From Seminavis robusta (lineage: Eukaryota > Bacillariophyta > Bacillariophyceae > Naviculales > Naviculaceae): a stretch of DNA of 64,000 nucleotides. Numbering within the stretch: the stretch's first letter is position 1; each line of letters opens with the position of its first letter. The DNA lies in assembly GCA_903772945.1 (NCBI GenBank), contig CAICTM010000141.1, positions 44,316-108,315 of the forward strand. The letters run 5' to 3'. The position numbers and the translations under genes are program-made. Below are positions 41,480 through 54,348 of the stretch, one piece after another. The notes under the pieces are model-generated. The model did no database searches. It had not been told where the DNA came from and worked only from the letters and a program-made list of their open reading frames with translations.

Positions 41480-44400
41480 CGTGCTGCTATCACTCGACTG
41501 GGTCCAACCAAATGCCGATGCTGCTACTTGAGAGGGAAGCAACCGCCAAGTCACAGACTCGTCTGGTGCTGCTGTCGGGTCCGTGATCTTGGAAACACAC
41601 ACTCGACACAAAAAGGTAGCGTAGGCTCTGCTGATGGCCACCCGTCTATGCTGTTGAACGCAACAACGCTCACCAAGAAATTCGGATTTTGGCACAGGCA
41701 GTCTTCGCTTTGGCAACAACGCTCACTGGCAAAAGGCACCAGCCCAAACAACAATGGCAAGACAATGACGATGACCTGCCGCCGTCCACACACAGCACCG
41801 TCACTGCAGTCGTTTCGACACGAACAGAGTGACTGAAAATGGATTAAGGATGGAGCTTTCATTAGTTTTGAAGCTGTCATAGCTGTTGAGACGACTATAG
41901 CATCTGTGGATCTGAAAGCAATCTATCTTTACTTGGGCTGCCAGTAGCTACCAGTAGTCCTCAGCAAGATGCAGGGCAAGGACTGTTGTTAGGTACCGTG
42001 GGGCTATTAGATTCGTTAGGTATTTTGACAAAGGAGAGTCTCAAGGCAACTTGATGTGAAGTGGAAGGGTAGAATAATGAAGCTATCAAGAGTGTCCTGC
42101 TGATGATCATGATCAGCTCTGGCTGGCAAGAATACAAACTACAGTGCCGGCCTGGCCTAGCACAACCCCCCAAGTTCCAAAAATACACATACATTGATTT
42201 GTCAACAGTTCGATCTATTATTCACATTATATATATGCCAAAGACTCAAGATCCAATCTTGCAAGCTTCCACAGCCTACATTGGAAGGGCCCGAAATCAC
42301 GATTTTTACGAACCCATTGGCTCTCTTTTCTCATGTACTTATGAACTTGGCCTTGTGCCTGCAGGCACCGAACACTTCATTCCACGAGTTGATGGGGACG
42401 TTAGGAGAGGGGGTTCCCTGGGGGTTTCTATCCAACGAAGATACTTTCCCTCGTCTCTGCTTCCTTCAACTTACTCTTTCAATCTGCCAGCAATGCTATT
42501 GTCAGTATAGTGCGGTACCACCTACCAACCAGCCACCGCAACCCAGAGCCCATCCGGTAGCGCCTACACCTCTATCCAATTGCCGCCAGCAGTTGTCCTC
42601 CACCTCAACGTAAACTGCGGTACCTCTTTAGCTAGCACGTAGACGGACCAGCTCTACGGACTGGCCCTCCGGTGCAGATTCATTTGACAATTCCAAATTC
42701 GTTTTGTCCAAACCAAAATCAGAAGCGGTCATTGCTAACAGAAATGGTCATTTCGCGAATCCTGCATTGAAATGACTGGTTATCACAAAGAAAAGATTGA
42801 AGAAAATAAAATGAATTTTATCACCATGGCAACAGTGTTGACCAAATGGCTATTAGCTTCACCAATACATTGATCTGATCAACTCTTTGCTAGGAGTGGC
42901 TCCCCAACACACTCACAGACACTCCCCTTCAAAAGAGTCTATCAACTCTAAGGTTTCCTATGGAGCCTCAATGAAAAATCAGGCTTGGATTGCATTTTCT
43001 TGTCATTTTGCCATGCATTTCTCCATGGGAAAGGTGCTCCTGTCCTCACTCTCAGCACCCAATCTGCACTTAGAGTATGGTAGAGGAGTGGGTTGCTTTG
43101 GATGAAGACTGGAGCACCCACCCCAAAGATTCAAAGGAGAATTGTTGGCTCCAATGTGTCAATATTGAGCTGATTATAGAGCTGATTTCATGTAAACTTG
43201 TAGTCAGCCGACAAGTCAAAGCAGTAGTAGAGAAGATGCCGCTTGTTCCTTTTGTAGTACGATCCATAGTAGCAGCAGTAGTCGAAACGTCACGGCCGAT
43301 GGCCGATCCATGGAAAAGGTTCGCTCCGTGAAAGCAATCCACCGAAAGCTGCAAGCTTTCACACACAGTAGAAGTTTAGAAGTTTCGAGGCGTCGCTTTC
43401 GCTTGTTGTTGTATTAGTAGTATGGTAGTCGCTTGTTGTTGCAGCAGTAGCGGTAGAGGCTTCAATCGATCGCTCCGTGGAAGAAGAAAGAAGTCTTCGT
43501 GTTGATTAAACACTAGAGAGACTTCGACCGAATCGCTCCGTCGAACCGAAGAAGATCGGTCGACCGATCGATCCGTCGAACGGCTGCAGCTGCCGCTGCT
43601 TCAAGCCTAGCCAAAGAAGAGGAGCCTGTCATGGTGGTGAGTAGTAGCCTTTGTTGAGAGGAGTAGCCGCTGTACAGTCGTAGAGGAGATAGCATCATCT
43701 TGATAGATTCAAGTCAATAGAGCACAATATGAAAAAAGAAGACCACACGAGTGGCTGGGAGCCATGGATGTATGCATCTAAGTCTTTTCTGAGTATGTTA
43801 AGGCTTTTAGTCCTGATGTCTTAGTTCCCATTCAATTGTCCTAGCGGGACCGTGCTTGCGTTTGCGTCAATAGCTTCGATACAGCCTGTACAGTACATGT
43901 AGCTTCTAGTAGCGACGGTGCTACCGAAGCTTGTGCCGGTACCGAAACAACCATGTTTACACCCCACTCTGACAAAGATTTAACGGGATAACTGTTGCAA
44001 TTTCTTACGGATCTTCCATGCGAGAGGTCGGAATCTAGACCCTTCTCCATTCCAAAATGCAATTTCAAGGAGTGGACGCCTTTGAGACAACGTGGTGAGG
44101 TTGAATTTTAGGGCCAATCTAAAAAGATTGCGTTTAGGGGGTTTGCAACTCTTGGGGGAATAGATGATTGATTGCGCCGTCCACCAACGTCCTGCCTCTT
44201 CCAAAAGATATTTTACCCCCAAAGTCAATGACTCCCCCGTCACACTGCACGGCTTACAACGAGTTATGAGGCCAAATTTGGAATGCTTTTTGAAGATACG
44301 GCCTCGTACGTGTCAAACCTCCCGCACAAAGGTTGACACCACCAAAGTTTATGGCGTCTCACGTCCAAGCAAGCCATCAAAACTTTTCCTCACAATAACC

Positions 44401-44486
44401 AATCAAGTTAGCATTTCTTTTGTGCTTTCCCACAAGACAGAAAACCAAAGACGCCAAATCCTTTTTTGTTGTTGAACCCATCAACC
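41480..44486. other. 3-kb intergenic region, no gene recognised
   Basis: Longest gene-free stretch in the core. Short frames on both strands are unsupported. Contains imperfect Ser/Arg-coding GTCGAAC/CGATCG words between about 43430 and 43600 and CAGCAGTAG/GTAGTAG-like runs. It holds the promoters of JMJD6 (left) and ATP sulfurylase (right). Confidence 0.45.
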
Positions 44487-45831
44487 ATGATGAAATTTAA
44501 CAATGTGGCCCGTGCCCTGAAGCCTTTGACCGGCAAGAGAATGTTTGCTACCGCGACTCGATCCACAGTAGGAAAGAACACAGGTAACAAAGAGTTTTCC
44601 TCCCTTTCCGTCGACTATGAATCTGATCCTGAAAATGGGGGCCTTGATCCTTCTGTTAAATACACTAGTGTTGCTGCAACTTCCCGTCAGTTATGCGATT
44701 TTGAGTTGATTGCCAATGGCGGCTTTGCACAACTCGATGGTTTCTTGAACAAAGCTGAATCTGAATCAGTCTGTGCCAACTACCGTCTCACCAACGGAGA
44801 GCTGTGGCCTATCCCCATCAACATGGACATTGACGAAAAAACAAAGGCACATCTTGAAGATAACGACGGAAAGCTTCTTCTAACTGATGCCAATGGGGTG
44901 GAACGGGGTATTTTGCATGTTGAAGACATCTGGAAGGCTGACAAGAAGATGGAAGCCGAGCTTGTCTATGGTGGAAATCCAGACCATTGTGAAATTATTA
45001 ACTTGAACGAAAACATCAACGAGTACTATGTTGGTGGTCAAGTGGAAGTCCTCAGCCTGCCCGAGTATGAAGACTACAAAGAACTGCGACGCACACCCAA
45101 GGAAGTCAAGCAATTCTTCCAAGATAACAAGTGGGACAAGGTTGTCGCCTTCCAGACCAGAAACCCAATGCACTTTGCTCACATTGAGCTGACGAAGTTG
45201 GCCGCCGAGCGCATTGGAGCCAAGGTAAGTTCCTGGAGAGAGCTGTAACTACAAGGAGGTTTTGTCAGCGTTGGTTCTGATTTTTTCTTGATTGTTCCTT
45301 CCATTACAGCTCTTTTTGAACCCTGTTGTTGGTCCTACCAAGCCTGGCGATATCCCATATGATGTCCGCATGAAGTGTTACCATGCTGTCTTGGATGAAT
45401 ATCCCAAGGATCACGTGCTCTTGAATACCTTGCCCCTTGCTATGCGCATGGGAGGTCCTCGTGAGGCCATGTTGCATGCCCTCATCCGAAGGAACCATGG
45501 AGCCACTCACTTTATCATTGGCCGTGACCACGCTGGTCCAGGCTCCGACTCCAGTGGAAACGACATCTATGGCGCATACGAGGCACGTGATTTCTTGGAG
45601 GAACACAAGGAGGAAGTTGGCATTGAACCAGTGCCATTCGAGGAAATGGTTTACCTGGAAAAGGAACAAAAATACTTCCCTCGGTCGGCTGTCCCAGAGG
45701 GTGTCAAGCCATTGAAGATCAGTGGAACTGATGTTCGCCGAATGCTCAAGACAGGTGAAGAAATCCCCAGTTGGTTTTCGCCACCACGAGTGGTAAAAAT
45801 TTTGCGAGAAGCTAGCAGTCCCAAGGCATAG
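44487..45831 (+). CDS. ATP sulfurylase (sulfate adenylyltransferase), organelle-targeted
   Basis: Exons 44487-45224 and 45310-45831, intron 45225-45309, 419 aa. The enzyme forms adenosine 5'-phosphosulfate from ATP and sulfate, the entry step of sulfate assimilation. MMKFNNVARALKPLTGKRMFATATRS is an organelle presequence rich in Arg/Lys and Ser/Thr. The ATP-binding motif reads QTRNPMHFAH, where most homomeric enzymes have HRAH; the second motif GRDHAGPGSDSSG and the MRMGGPREAMLHALIRRN segment are intact. No APS kinase domain is fused. SGTDVRRML near the C-terminus is typical. The joint AAK|LFLNPVVG is exact. Confidence 0.95.
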
Positions 45832-47015
45832 GAGGAAGAACCCGCCAACGACTGCATGGCTCAAGAGGAAAACATGCGATTGAAAGGATGATGCTAGTTG
45901 CACAGCAGCCACAAACATTGTTTTTATATCATGTGTGCACAACATACATAGGAACCCACTTTACTTACCACACAACATTCGCAATATTCGGCCGTCTGCT
46001 TTTGATTTCATTCATCAGCTCCTTTTTAAACTCGGTACTATCGTTTGGCGGTGGATGAGAGGCGGACCTACTACATTAGCTACAACATTGATCCTCTTTT
46101 CGTTTCTTGTGGGCTAGCTCCACCTTCAATTCAATGTGTAGAGGTCCCCTTCCCCATTTGTAGAGTTTCCACCATACGCGCTACATAGTGTCCTGATTAG
46201 ACTACTAGTGTCCCGCAGCATGTCTGTCACGTTGACGTGAGAGTCTCTTTGAAGCAATATCTCGTGGCAGGTGACAACGTCGCAACCAACCTTGTGTGAT
46301 TGGTTGGATCAGCCTGGGATCCTTTTGAAAGGCCTTGGTCGCATTGAGCCTGTAGCCGTGAGTGCAGTTTTCTCTCGTTATCGGCCGGAGCTCCTCCTGG
46401 GACCTCGACCAGGCTTGTTCGTGCTTCCTATCGTACCGGTACGAGGTTAGACCAGCCTGGATATCTCCTCTGAAGAAGCCAATAAAGGGCCACGACTTCA
46501 TTCCGGAAGAATAGGCAGAGAATCAATGGCTGTCCTTAGAAGAGGTACTCCTATCGGTACAATCATAGAAAGAGCAGGCGGGACTATCAGCCAGTTTGGG
46601 GATCGTAGTACATGAAAACCTTAGAGCAACCCAAGGTGTTGATTGCTTCGTGTAGTCGAAGCTGGGCCGAATGAAACTCGCGCAGAAACAGATGGGTAAT
46701 ACAGAGTGCTCAAGTGTTTCTGTTACCTTCATGCTGTACATATCCTTACATCTCTTCTCTCTATCAACCAACGAACAAAGGGTGTCTCCAAGGAGCCAGG
46801 CCACAGGTCCTCTAAAAGCTAGAACACGACCCTCCAGCTCTAATGGCTTTTAGCAAGGGGAACACGTGGAAGCAAAAGATACGCACAACGAGGAAGGTGC
46901 CATGATTTGCATCAAGCTGAGCGACTCTCCCACAGAACACAAAGCTGCTGTCCTCCTAATACTATTGGTACCACCGCTGGCAATAAACTATATTGCTTTA
47001 GAGACGCGAAACAAG
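45832..47015. other. Intergenic region
   Basis: No gene recognised in 1.2 kb; TACCGGTA at 46434-46441. Holds the promoter of the CIA30 gene. Confidence 0.5.
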
Positions 47016-48115
47016 ATGAAGCTGAGATTCAATTCCATTTTCCTTGTCGCTGCTATGGCAGGAAGTGAGGCCTTCCAAGTGTTGGATACCCCTCGAAAGA
47101 ACAATGCGTGCCGTCTGCATGCTGGCTCTGAAAGTGCTGATACTGGAGAAAACGAGGCAATGTCATTCCTTAGGAAGATTGGAAAAGTGGGAGGTGTGGC
47201 AAATGTCGACTTTACAAATGTCATGGGAGTAGACGAAGGCCCTGCTGGAAAGACGATTGGCGGCGGAGGAACAAAACCAATGCGAAAGGCAAAGAGCGCC
47301 TACACAGCCGTCACTGTGGACGGATTGGTGGACGATTTATCCGAACCCTTCCCGGTATCCAGTTCAGGGACCCAGTGGGCTGGATTCACTGATCAAGTGA
47401 TGGGTGGTCGATCATCAGGTAAGGGAATTCAACCTTACGGCCGACAGTGAACAGATTGAAAGAGAACACACTAAACAGTCTTCTTGTTTTCTAGGAAGCA
47501 TCACTCGAGAGGTTATGGATGGAAAACTTGCTAATGTGTTGAGAGGAAAAGTCAGCTTGGAAAATAATGGTGGATTTGTGCAGATGGCAACTGATCTGGC
47601 TTTGGATCCGTCGGTGTCCAGAACAGTTGACATGTCAAATTGTAAGTGTTTCAGGCTTGGCAAGCGTGGATATTCTCCTTTGAATCCATCTGACTAGCTT
47701 CTGGCACTGGTATCCTCTTGCTTCATTAAAAAGATGACGGAGTTGAATTGGAGGTCATCTACAAAGGGGATCGAGAGCAAGAAGACTTCAATATACAGTA
47801 AGTTCAGCATGTTCCAAAAGATCCGTCGTGGTGTGTTTTGCTCATTATTGGACCTGCCACAATCAACAATGCAACAGTCTCAAGAACGATAACTGCGACC
47901 GACAATTCTCTTCGTACCGAGGGACGTTTTCAATCCCCAACGGTGAATGGACTACGGTACGAATGCCGTTTTCTGACTTCATTGGCAAGGGTCCCGGAGC
48001 CGAGGAAGCGCCCTTCGATCCGTCGACCCTTAGGAGGATTGGCGTAGTCGCAATTGGTAGAGAAATGGAGGTCACTCTGGGCCTTGCTGGTTTGAAGTTC
48101 TACAGCGTGCTCTAA
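47016..48115 (+). CDS. CIA30-domain protein, plastid or secretory precursor
   Basis: Four exons: 47016-47418, 47495-47641, 47734-47797, 47878-48115; introns of 76, 92 and 80 bp; 283 aa. CIA30 domains occur in complex I assembly factors (NDUFAF1) and in related plastid proteins. The galactose-binding-like domain covers about residues 110-283: WAGFTDQVMGGRSSGSI, DGKLANVLRGKVSLENNGGFVQM, YDGVELEVIYKGD, WTTVRMPFSDF, and the final LRRIGVVAIGREMEVTLGLAGLKFY. The signal peptide (MKLRFNSIFLVAAMAGSEA) is followed by FQV, as for plastid import in diatoms, so this is more likely a plastid protein than the mitochondrial assembly factor. Three phase-matched joints support the model. Convergent with RPN1. 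Confidence 0.85.
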
Positions 48116-48332
48116 AGGTAGAATTCTACCTGACAAGGAGGCTTTGAACAGGAAAATTTGTCTAGCAGAGTACTAGCGTTTCTCTGCATTCTACCTCCGA
48201 GCTTGAAGCACAGAATTTCCGTTGCAGAAGAATCTTCCTCTGGAAAGCGCATTCTACTACTACAATACAACTAAAGGATCTTTGGATTTCTAAGTGTTAT
48301 TCACTGTAATAGTCTTGCGCAGATTTCTCGAT

Positions 48333-51311
48333 TTATTTGCCTTCTTCCTGTTCGTAGTCAGGGTTGTCTTTGATTATTACAATACCTTCAAGAGTGCTGG
48401 AAATGCTCAGCACCTCCTCCGTACCCAACTCAGCTCGCTCGGCTGCTTGAATCAATACGGGTGTTGTGTGTGTCTGGAAACCCGTGATTCGCTTCGGTTT
48501 ACCCGCTTGACCCACCGTCTCGACTGCTTGTCCGACACGGACTGTCACTGGTCGCCAATTGATGTCTTCATCGACCGTGATGAGCATTCGTGGATTCATG
48601 GCACAAGTCAGGTAGAACAACAAGTAGTGGCTCTTGTCAAGCAAGGTGTTCTTCAAATCCAAACAAGAGTTGATCAAAACAAGCATCCCGCCCAGCGCAG
48701 GTCCATTCAACAACATTTTATCAGAATGAAACGGGTTGATCGTCAACAGTCCCTTTCCCATGTGGAGCAATCCTTGAGCAATTCGAACACAGAAGACATG
48801 CCCTGCCTCTTTACTGTAGAATTCACTGAGTTGGCGAAGCAATCCAGCAACACGGGAGTTGTTGGTGCCAGCACTCACGATACCCAGTGCCATGATTGCG
48901 TTTTGGGAGATCTCGGCGTCGGGATCATGCGACAGACGCGACAATTGGTCAATGACAGCAAAGTCAGGGTTGGAAATGTTCAGAACAGCCAAGGACAAAG
49001 GAACGGCACGTTTGATTGGGAGTTCGCAGTAATGCAACAAGTGATCAAAAGTTCTCAAAACCATCTCAGATCCAACGTCTTCTCCCATTGTGATGAGGCC
49101 GATTCCAATGACAGCTGCCATTTGGTGCTCTGCATCTTCCGTCAAGTGCTCCGTGCACTGGTGCATCATTTCTTGAACCTTCAACACATTACCGCTTCCC
49201 GTGTATGCGCAAGTCTCCAACAACAAAGCTGCATATTTCGAAATCTTGTGTTCGATGGTGCGGATAGCTTCAATCATGGCTTCTGCCTTCTCCATCTGAC
49301 CTAGGAACAGCAAGGCAAGACCCAAGCACAAGTACCGGGCATGCGAATGGTCGAGCTCTTCATCTGACGCCTCCATAAGGCGTTGCACAATAGTTCCACC
49401 AACGCTGTCGTCACATTTTCCGACAAAAATCATTCCTAGGGCGAGACCCGCGAGAGATACTTCCAGCATCGTTGTTGGCGAGCTTCCGGATTGCTCCACA
49501 ATAGGCACTAGCATTTCCATGACATCCTCACGGGCAGTTCCTGCGTAAGCAATTCCAAGCCCTGTGCAAGCAGCGCACTTCATAATGTGTACGTCTCCTT
49601 CCACGTGTTCGGACAAGAGCGCGAATGCAGGGTCGGCATCATTCCGAATACCGGAACTCAAAATACCAACGGCAAGCGCAGCTCCTGCCTTGACATAGTC
49701 CTCCGTAGAATACAAGAACTTGTCAATCTGCGTTAGTCCCTCTTCTACATTCCACAGCAGGATGGAACCGAGCGAGGCGGCAGCCGACATCATTCCATGA
49801 TCCTTGTTCTTGTACAGCCACTCATTGTCTGGCGTCATGAGCTTATCCTGGCCAAATCCAGTGTTGACAAGTGCGTTGACGAATGTACTGGCTAGATTGG
49901 CGCGCGCCGAGTCAATGTTGGCCGAACCGGTGTCCCTACGACGGCTGAACCCACCCGTTTCTGCCAGATGAGACTTGTAAATGTCTTCTGGTGTCTTGGG
50001 ATCCATGACATCGAGATCCTGCGCCAATTTCAAGAATTGTTCACTTAGCTTTTCGTTTCCAATGAGCTCATTGAGCAATTCGGCGTCTTCGCCCTCGATA
50101 TCATCATCTTCCACTTCGTGGTTGACACGATGACGTCCCAAAAGGATGGCCATTTGCTTCCTCATGAGAGGGTCCTTACACTCCGCCAAGAGCTCTGTGA
50201 TGGTTTCCTTGTCAGTCCTATTCATTCGGAGAGCTACGCGGAGAGCATCGAACTGTTGGCCTTGCTTTCTGAAAATTTCATAGGCTGTTTCCAACATTTC
50301 CTTTGGCAAAGCAAGGGATCAACGAGGTCAGATTATCCGATGGATTGAATCCTTCATCATTGCGGGATCATTTTTCTTTGCAACTTACGGTAAGATCATC
50401 GGGATCAGACATAAAGTCCGCCGTCTTGATAAGGTAGAGGCAAATGCGCTGGAAATTGTTTTCATCGATCGATTCCAGTCGGAGCAAGTTTTTGAGCCTC
50501 TGCACTTCGATCAGCAAATCGACCGCTTCGGCCTCGGCATTGTGGGTGACATGGAAAGGGACAATGACATCTACCATTTGCAAAATGTCTTTGAACGGTT
50601 CGTCCTGATCAGGGTCTGCTCCGTCAATGACGCGTTGGTTGTATTCCTGGCCAATTTCACCCGCAAGACTGCGCACAAATTCATGTCCCCAAGATCCTAG
50701 ATTGTCTTCCGCAAACTTGGACTGGGCTCCCTTGCTCTCGAGAGAATCGTAGTCTTTCTTGCCCTTCAATTTGAATTTTAGACTCTCTCTTTCCTCTGTT
50801 TGTTGTGCCGACACAAGAATTAGACATTGAACCTACAAGATCGTATCACACAAACTAATCGACAAGCGTTTCATTGCTTACCTGGCTTCCCCATAGTCAT
50901 GGCCAAGACCGCCAAAACGTCGGCCAATCGAGCTCGCAATTCCAACATTTTGACGTCAATGCCGTCTCCGTCCTTCTCGACAACGGTGTACAGTTCCGTC
51001 AAGGAAGCAAAGTGAGGCCGCAGGAACTTGAGCGGCTTGGGCACAGAGGTCATACTGGCCGTGGCAGTTCGAAGCTCTGTCACAATCACATCCAAGGCAT
51101 TCAATCGGATCTGAGCCGTCACCTTGTCCTCATTATCCTTGTTCATCACCGTATTGACACAAGTGTCCAATCGCTCTTTGAGCTCCTTGTCTTCGTCCGA
51201 CATGGTGTCAGCCAGCTCCTCTTCCGTCTTTTTCTTCTTGTTCTTGGCATCGTCCTTCTTCTTGTCGGCACCTGCCGTCACCTCCACTTCTTGCTTGTCT
51301 TTCGGAGCCAT
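48333..51311 (-). CDS. RPN1: 26S proteasome regulatory subunit RPN1 (PSMD2)
   Basis: Three exons: 51311-50882, 50795-50389, 50300-48333; introns 50796-50881 and 50301-50388; 934 aa, near the human 908. RPN1 is the largest base subunit of the 19S particle and docks ubiquitin, UBL shuttle proteins and Ubp6. Conserved lines: MTSVPKPLKFLRPHF, LASWGHE-like LGSWGHEFVRSLAGE, the proteasome/cyclosome repeats from about residue 400 (AACTGLGIAYAGTAREDV, AGLALGMIFVG, LGLALLFLG), and the C-terminal MLITVDEDINWRPVTVRVGQAVETVGQAGKP in part. The N-terminal 40 residues are Lys-rich. An antisense open frame of 336 codons opposite the last exon is a shadow. Confidence 0.97.
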
Positions 51312-52107
51312 CTTGTCCGATCTCTTGCTAGTCAGTCAGTCAGTCAATGTCGTTTCTGATTGTTTGCTCTGTTTCCACAAGGCGATGGTCAGCTTTTGTT
51401 GCTGTCTCGAGGGGGCTTCGACGGGCGGAGATCTTTGTCGCCTTCGTCTCGGATCGATTGGCTTCCTTGAGAATCCGGCGAAGCTGGAAGAGCGTTCAGC
51501 CATTTTAAAAGACGGGGACACGGAGTGGAGGCAACAACCGCCAACACAGACCACAGCAAATTTTCCATCTCTAGCTAGCGAGTACTGTACCTGGTAGTCA
51601 CCATACCGTAGCAGCAGGGTTGTTCGTTCCCAGCCAGCATTTGTCGCAGCTTGGAGCTCGACTACCGGTAGTGTAGACAGACTTTCAAACCACATTTCTT
51701 TAGGCATGTCACCATCGATACGGTAGTAATGGTCGTCGGGCTGGTACCACCCAACATCTACGGCATCTCACCATAGACCTATTCCACCCTGGCTGAGACC
51801 TCCTCTGGTGTACCGGTAGCTTGTGTTAATAAGCTGCGGATTGATGCATTTTCTGAATTAACTGAAATTGGCAAGCAAAACGATTTGCTTTCGATCAACG
51901 ATACTTCTCTCCCGCTGAGATACAACCCACGAAATAGCCGTCACACCAAACTAAACGGGATAGACCAAACTAATAGTTGCCATCATAGAAATATTACACT
52001 GGGTAGTTTGATTTCGTTTTGCGCTGCGATTTGTTGTTGCGCTGTCGTCCGATTTGTTGACTGCTGGCATCGGTCCTCACCAACCTATTGCATTTCCATG
52101 CTCTTAT
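51312..52107. other. Intergenic region, RPN1 promoter and SEC62 3' end
   Basis: No gene. TACCGGTA at 51663-51670 and 51811-51818. Confidence 0.5.
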
Positions 52108-53324
52108 CTACTCTTCTTCCTCGTCAATATCTTCCTCGTCATCGACTAGGTTGTCCAGCATCGACTCCAGTTCCTCTTCCTCACTGACCTCATCTTGAAA
52201 GTCGTTGTCATTGATGTCAGTATCCAATGATTTCAACAAATCATCCAATGACATTGTCTTTGGTTTGTCAATGTTCTCCTTTTGTTCCTGAGACATGTCC
52301 GAAAGCAATGTACCAGCATACAAATCCTTCAAGAAATCTCCCTGAGCATTGACAAAGCCATCAAATTCCGAGGGCTGAGTGACAGCCCAGTAGCAGAAGG
52401 AAAAGAAGGCAATGCCAACACCCAATCGGTAGGGTAGCTGCCCCGGTTTGGTTGGCTCAAAGGAGTAAATTGGCTTGAATGAGTCCACAAAAGAAAGCGT
52501 CTCATCGAACAAGTTGGGCAAGAACCAAACCTCAAAGCCAATAATCCAGACACAGAGGAATACGAAGGCTCGAACCGTAATCAGGAAGAAAATAAAGAGT
52601 AAAAGCGAGACCGAAAGGTACCAGACAAAGACTCGAAGGAAGGTTGGCCAAATGGGGAAGCACACGCAGAACAGGAATCCGATAATCAAGGCAGTTGTCA
52701 TCAAATGGCTCACTGTCTTATCTCCCTCATATACCCACACAAAATAGCCAGACTCGTCGAATTCTCGAATTCGAGACATCTAAAAATATGTTTTGAAAGG
52801 GTATTGCGACGGTAGCATCAAGAGAAAAGACAACCATCAGGGGACTGCATCCATCAGGAGATAATTGCCTCTTGATAAAGAATCACTTACGCCTAGTTCT
52901 CCTTTCCCTCGCTTTTCGGCTCGCATGAGATATTGCACCTTGCATAGCTCTCGGCACACCGCAATGGCCTCTGGTCGATTCTCAAAGCGTGGTAGATTGG
53001 AGGGCCATTTCGTTCCTTTCTTGGGTTCCACCAGAAAGTTCACAAGTTTCTCGCCTAAGTAGTAAAATAAAGATAAACATTCCAAATTGCTTGAGTCCAA
53101 GAGAGTTCCACGGTTGTCATCCCGTTCCAGTGCATTTCTGCCCAACGCATACCTTTCAGATAATGAACGCGTTTTTCCATTAACAAAGCCTCCCGCACAC
53201 CGGGGCCTTCGCGAGAACGCAGAAAGTCACATAGCTTCTTGAGATTGTCTTCTTCGTCGTAGAAGGATGGCTCCTTCTCTGCCGTGCCGTTGGTTGTTGT
53301 TGCTGCTGCTTTTGCTGTTGCCAT
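52108..53324 (-). CDS. SEC62: ER translocation protein SEC62
   Basis: Three exons: 53324-53153, 53054-52891, 52779-52108; introns 53055-53152 and 52780-52890; 335 aa. SEC62 assists post-translational import through the Sec61 channel with SEC63. The cytosolic N-terminal domain reads LLMEKRVHYLKGEKLVNFL and ELCKVQYLMRAEKR; SGYFVWVYEGDKT precedes two or three membrane segments (HLMTTALIIGFLFCVCFPIWP, VWYLSVSLLLFIFFLITVRAF in part), and WFLPNLFDE follows. The long acidic tail (EEEELESMLDNLVDDEEDIDEEEE in part) ends the protein, as in animal SEC62. SEC61 beta lies 7.5 kb to the right. Confidence 0.94.
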
Positions 53325-54348
53325 GGTCGCTGGTCGATTGTCGTGTTTGCTTGGTTTGGGGTGCTTTCGAATTGTGTGATGGGTGATGTGAAGTCAGCGA
53401 AGTTGAAGTACCAAACCTAGCGCAAAACAAACGTGGTCGCTCCTCGCCCAACCCCCAATCGACACGTTGCGCGTGGTGCCAAGGTCAAAACTCAGTTTGG
53501 CTCGGAATCGTATTCTGAGAACAGATTCCAAAAGCCTGATTCCTCTCAAAATGGTTACACTCCTCCCTTGCTACTGTAATGAGATACATACATGTATCCC
53601 AAGGTTTGCTGCAGGAAAGGAACGGATCTTGTCCTACTGTAAGCACTCAAAGATCCTTTGAGTATTCGCATAAATTAGCTCAGAACAACCACCAGCATGA
53701 TGTAGAATCTTTATAGTTTGGCAAGGAAGACCATGTTACGGGACAGTTACACTGTCTTCCCCTAAGATAAAGTGAGAAAAAGCACTCATGGCAGAAAATT
53801 TAGCACTGGGTTGTAGAAATATGTCATTGTATCATCTATCAGTACCGGTATCTTATGTGCTGAAGGGAGAGTACTAGTACTCACTGAGTATCTTAGCTCT
53901 GACAATGATCTGAGAGTCTCCAGTGTCCCTGCATTCTGGAACGCCACATCTTGCTCGTACCTCAGACTCTCTTACTCAGTAAATTCAAGGCAGGAGTGTA
54001 GCCTGCACCGAAACGACGACCAAGACCCCCGGCAGAAGCGGTCAAGGCCTCCCCAAGAAACGTGACAAACTATCGTAAGGGTAAGATATATACTAGCAGT
54101 AACTAGCTGGTAATAAGGCCAACATTCCCTTTTCTTATGTTAGTTGCCCACTTGAAAATGCAAGAGGAAACCCCTCTCATCCGGAATGGAATAATACAGT
54201 AAAGCAGTCAATGGCAAGCCTGCTCTTTCTTCACATCGACGCACGGACCCAGCACGAAAATAAGTTGTTGATATAGTTCCGATGATCGCGAGTGCTGCAT
54301 GTAATAAAATGTGTACCAAATGAAGTCATAATCACCTGACTTGCCTTT
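53325..54348. other. Intergenic region
   Basis: No gene; TACCGGTA at 53843-53850. Presumed SEC62 promoter at its left end. Confidence 0.5.

Noticed and set aside
41480-41719. N-terminal extension of JMJD6 by 80 codons
   Set aside because: The frame is open but has no ATG there; family members start near MGWHTTMRRAK.
45304-45945. 213-codon minus-strand frame
   Set aside because: Antisense of ATP sulfurylase exon 2.
48294-49304. 336-codon plus-strand frame
   Set aside because: Antisense to the conserved RPN1 exon; Gln/Ser/His-rich shadow.
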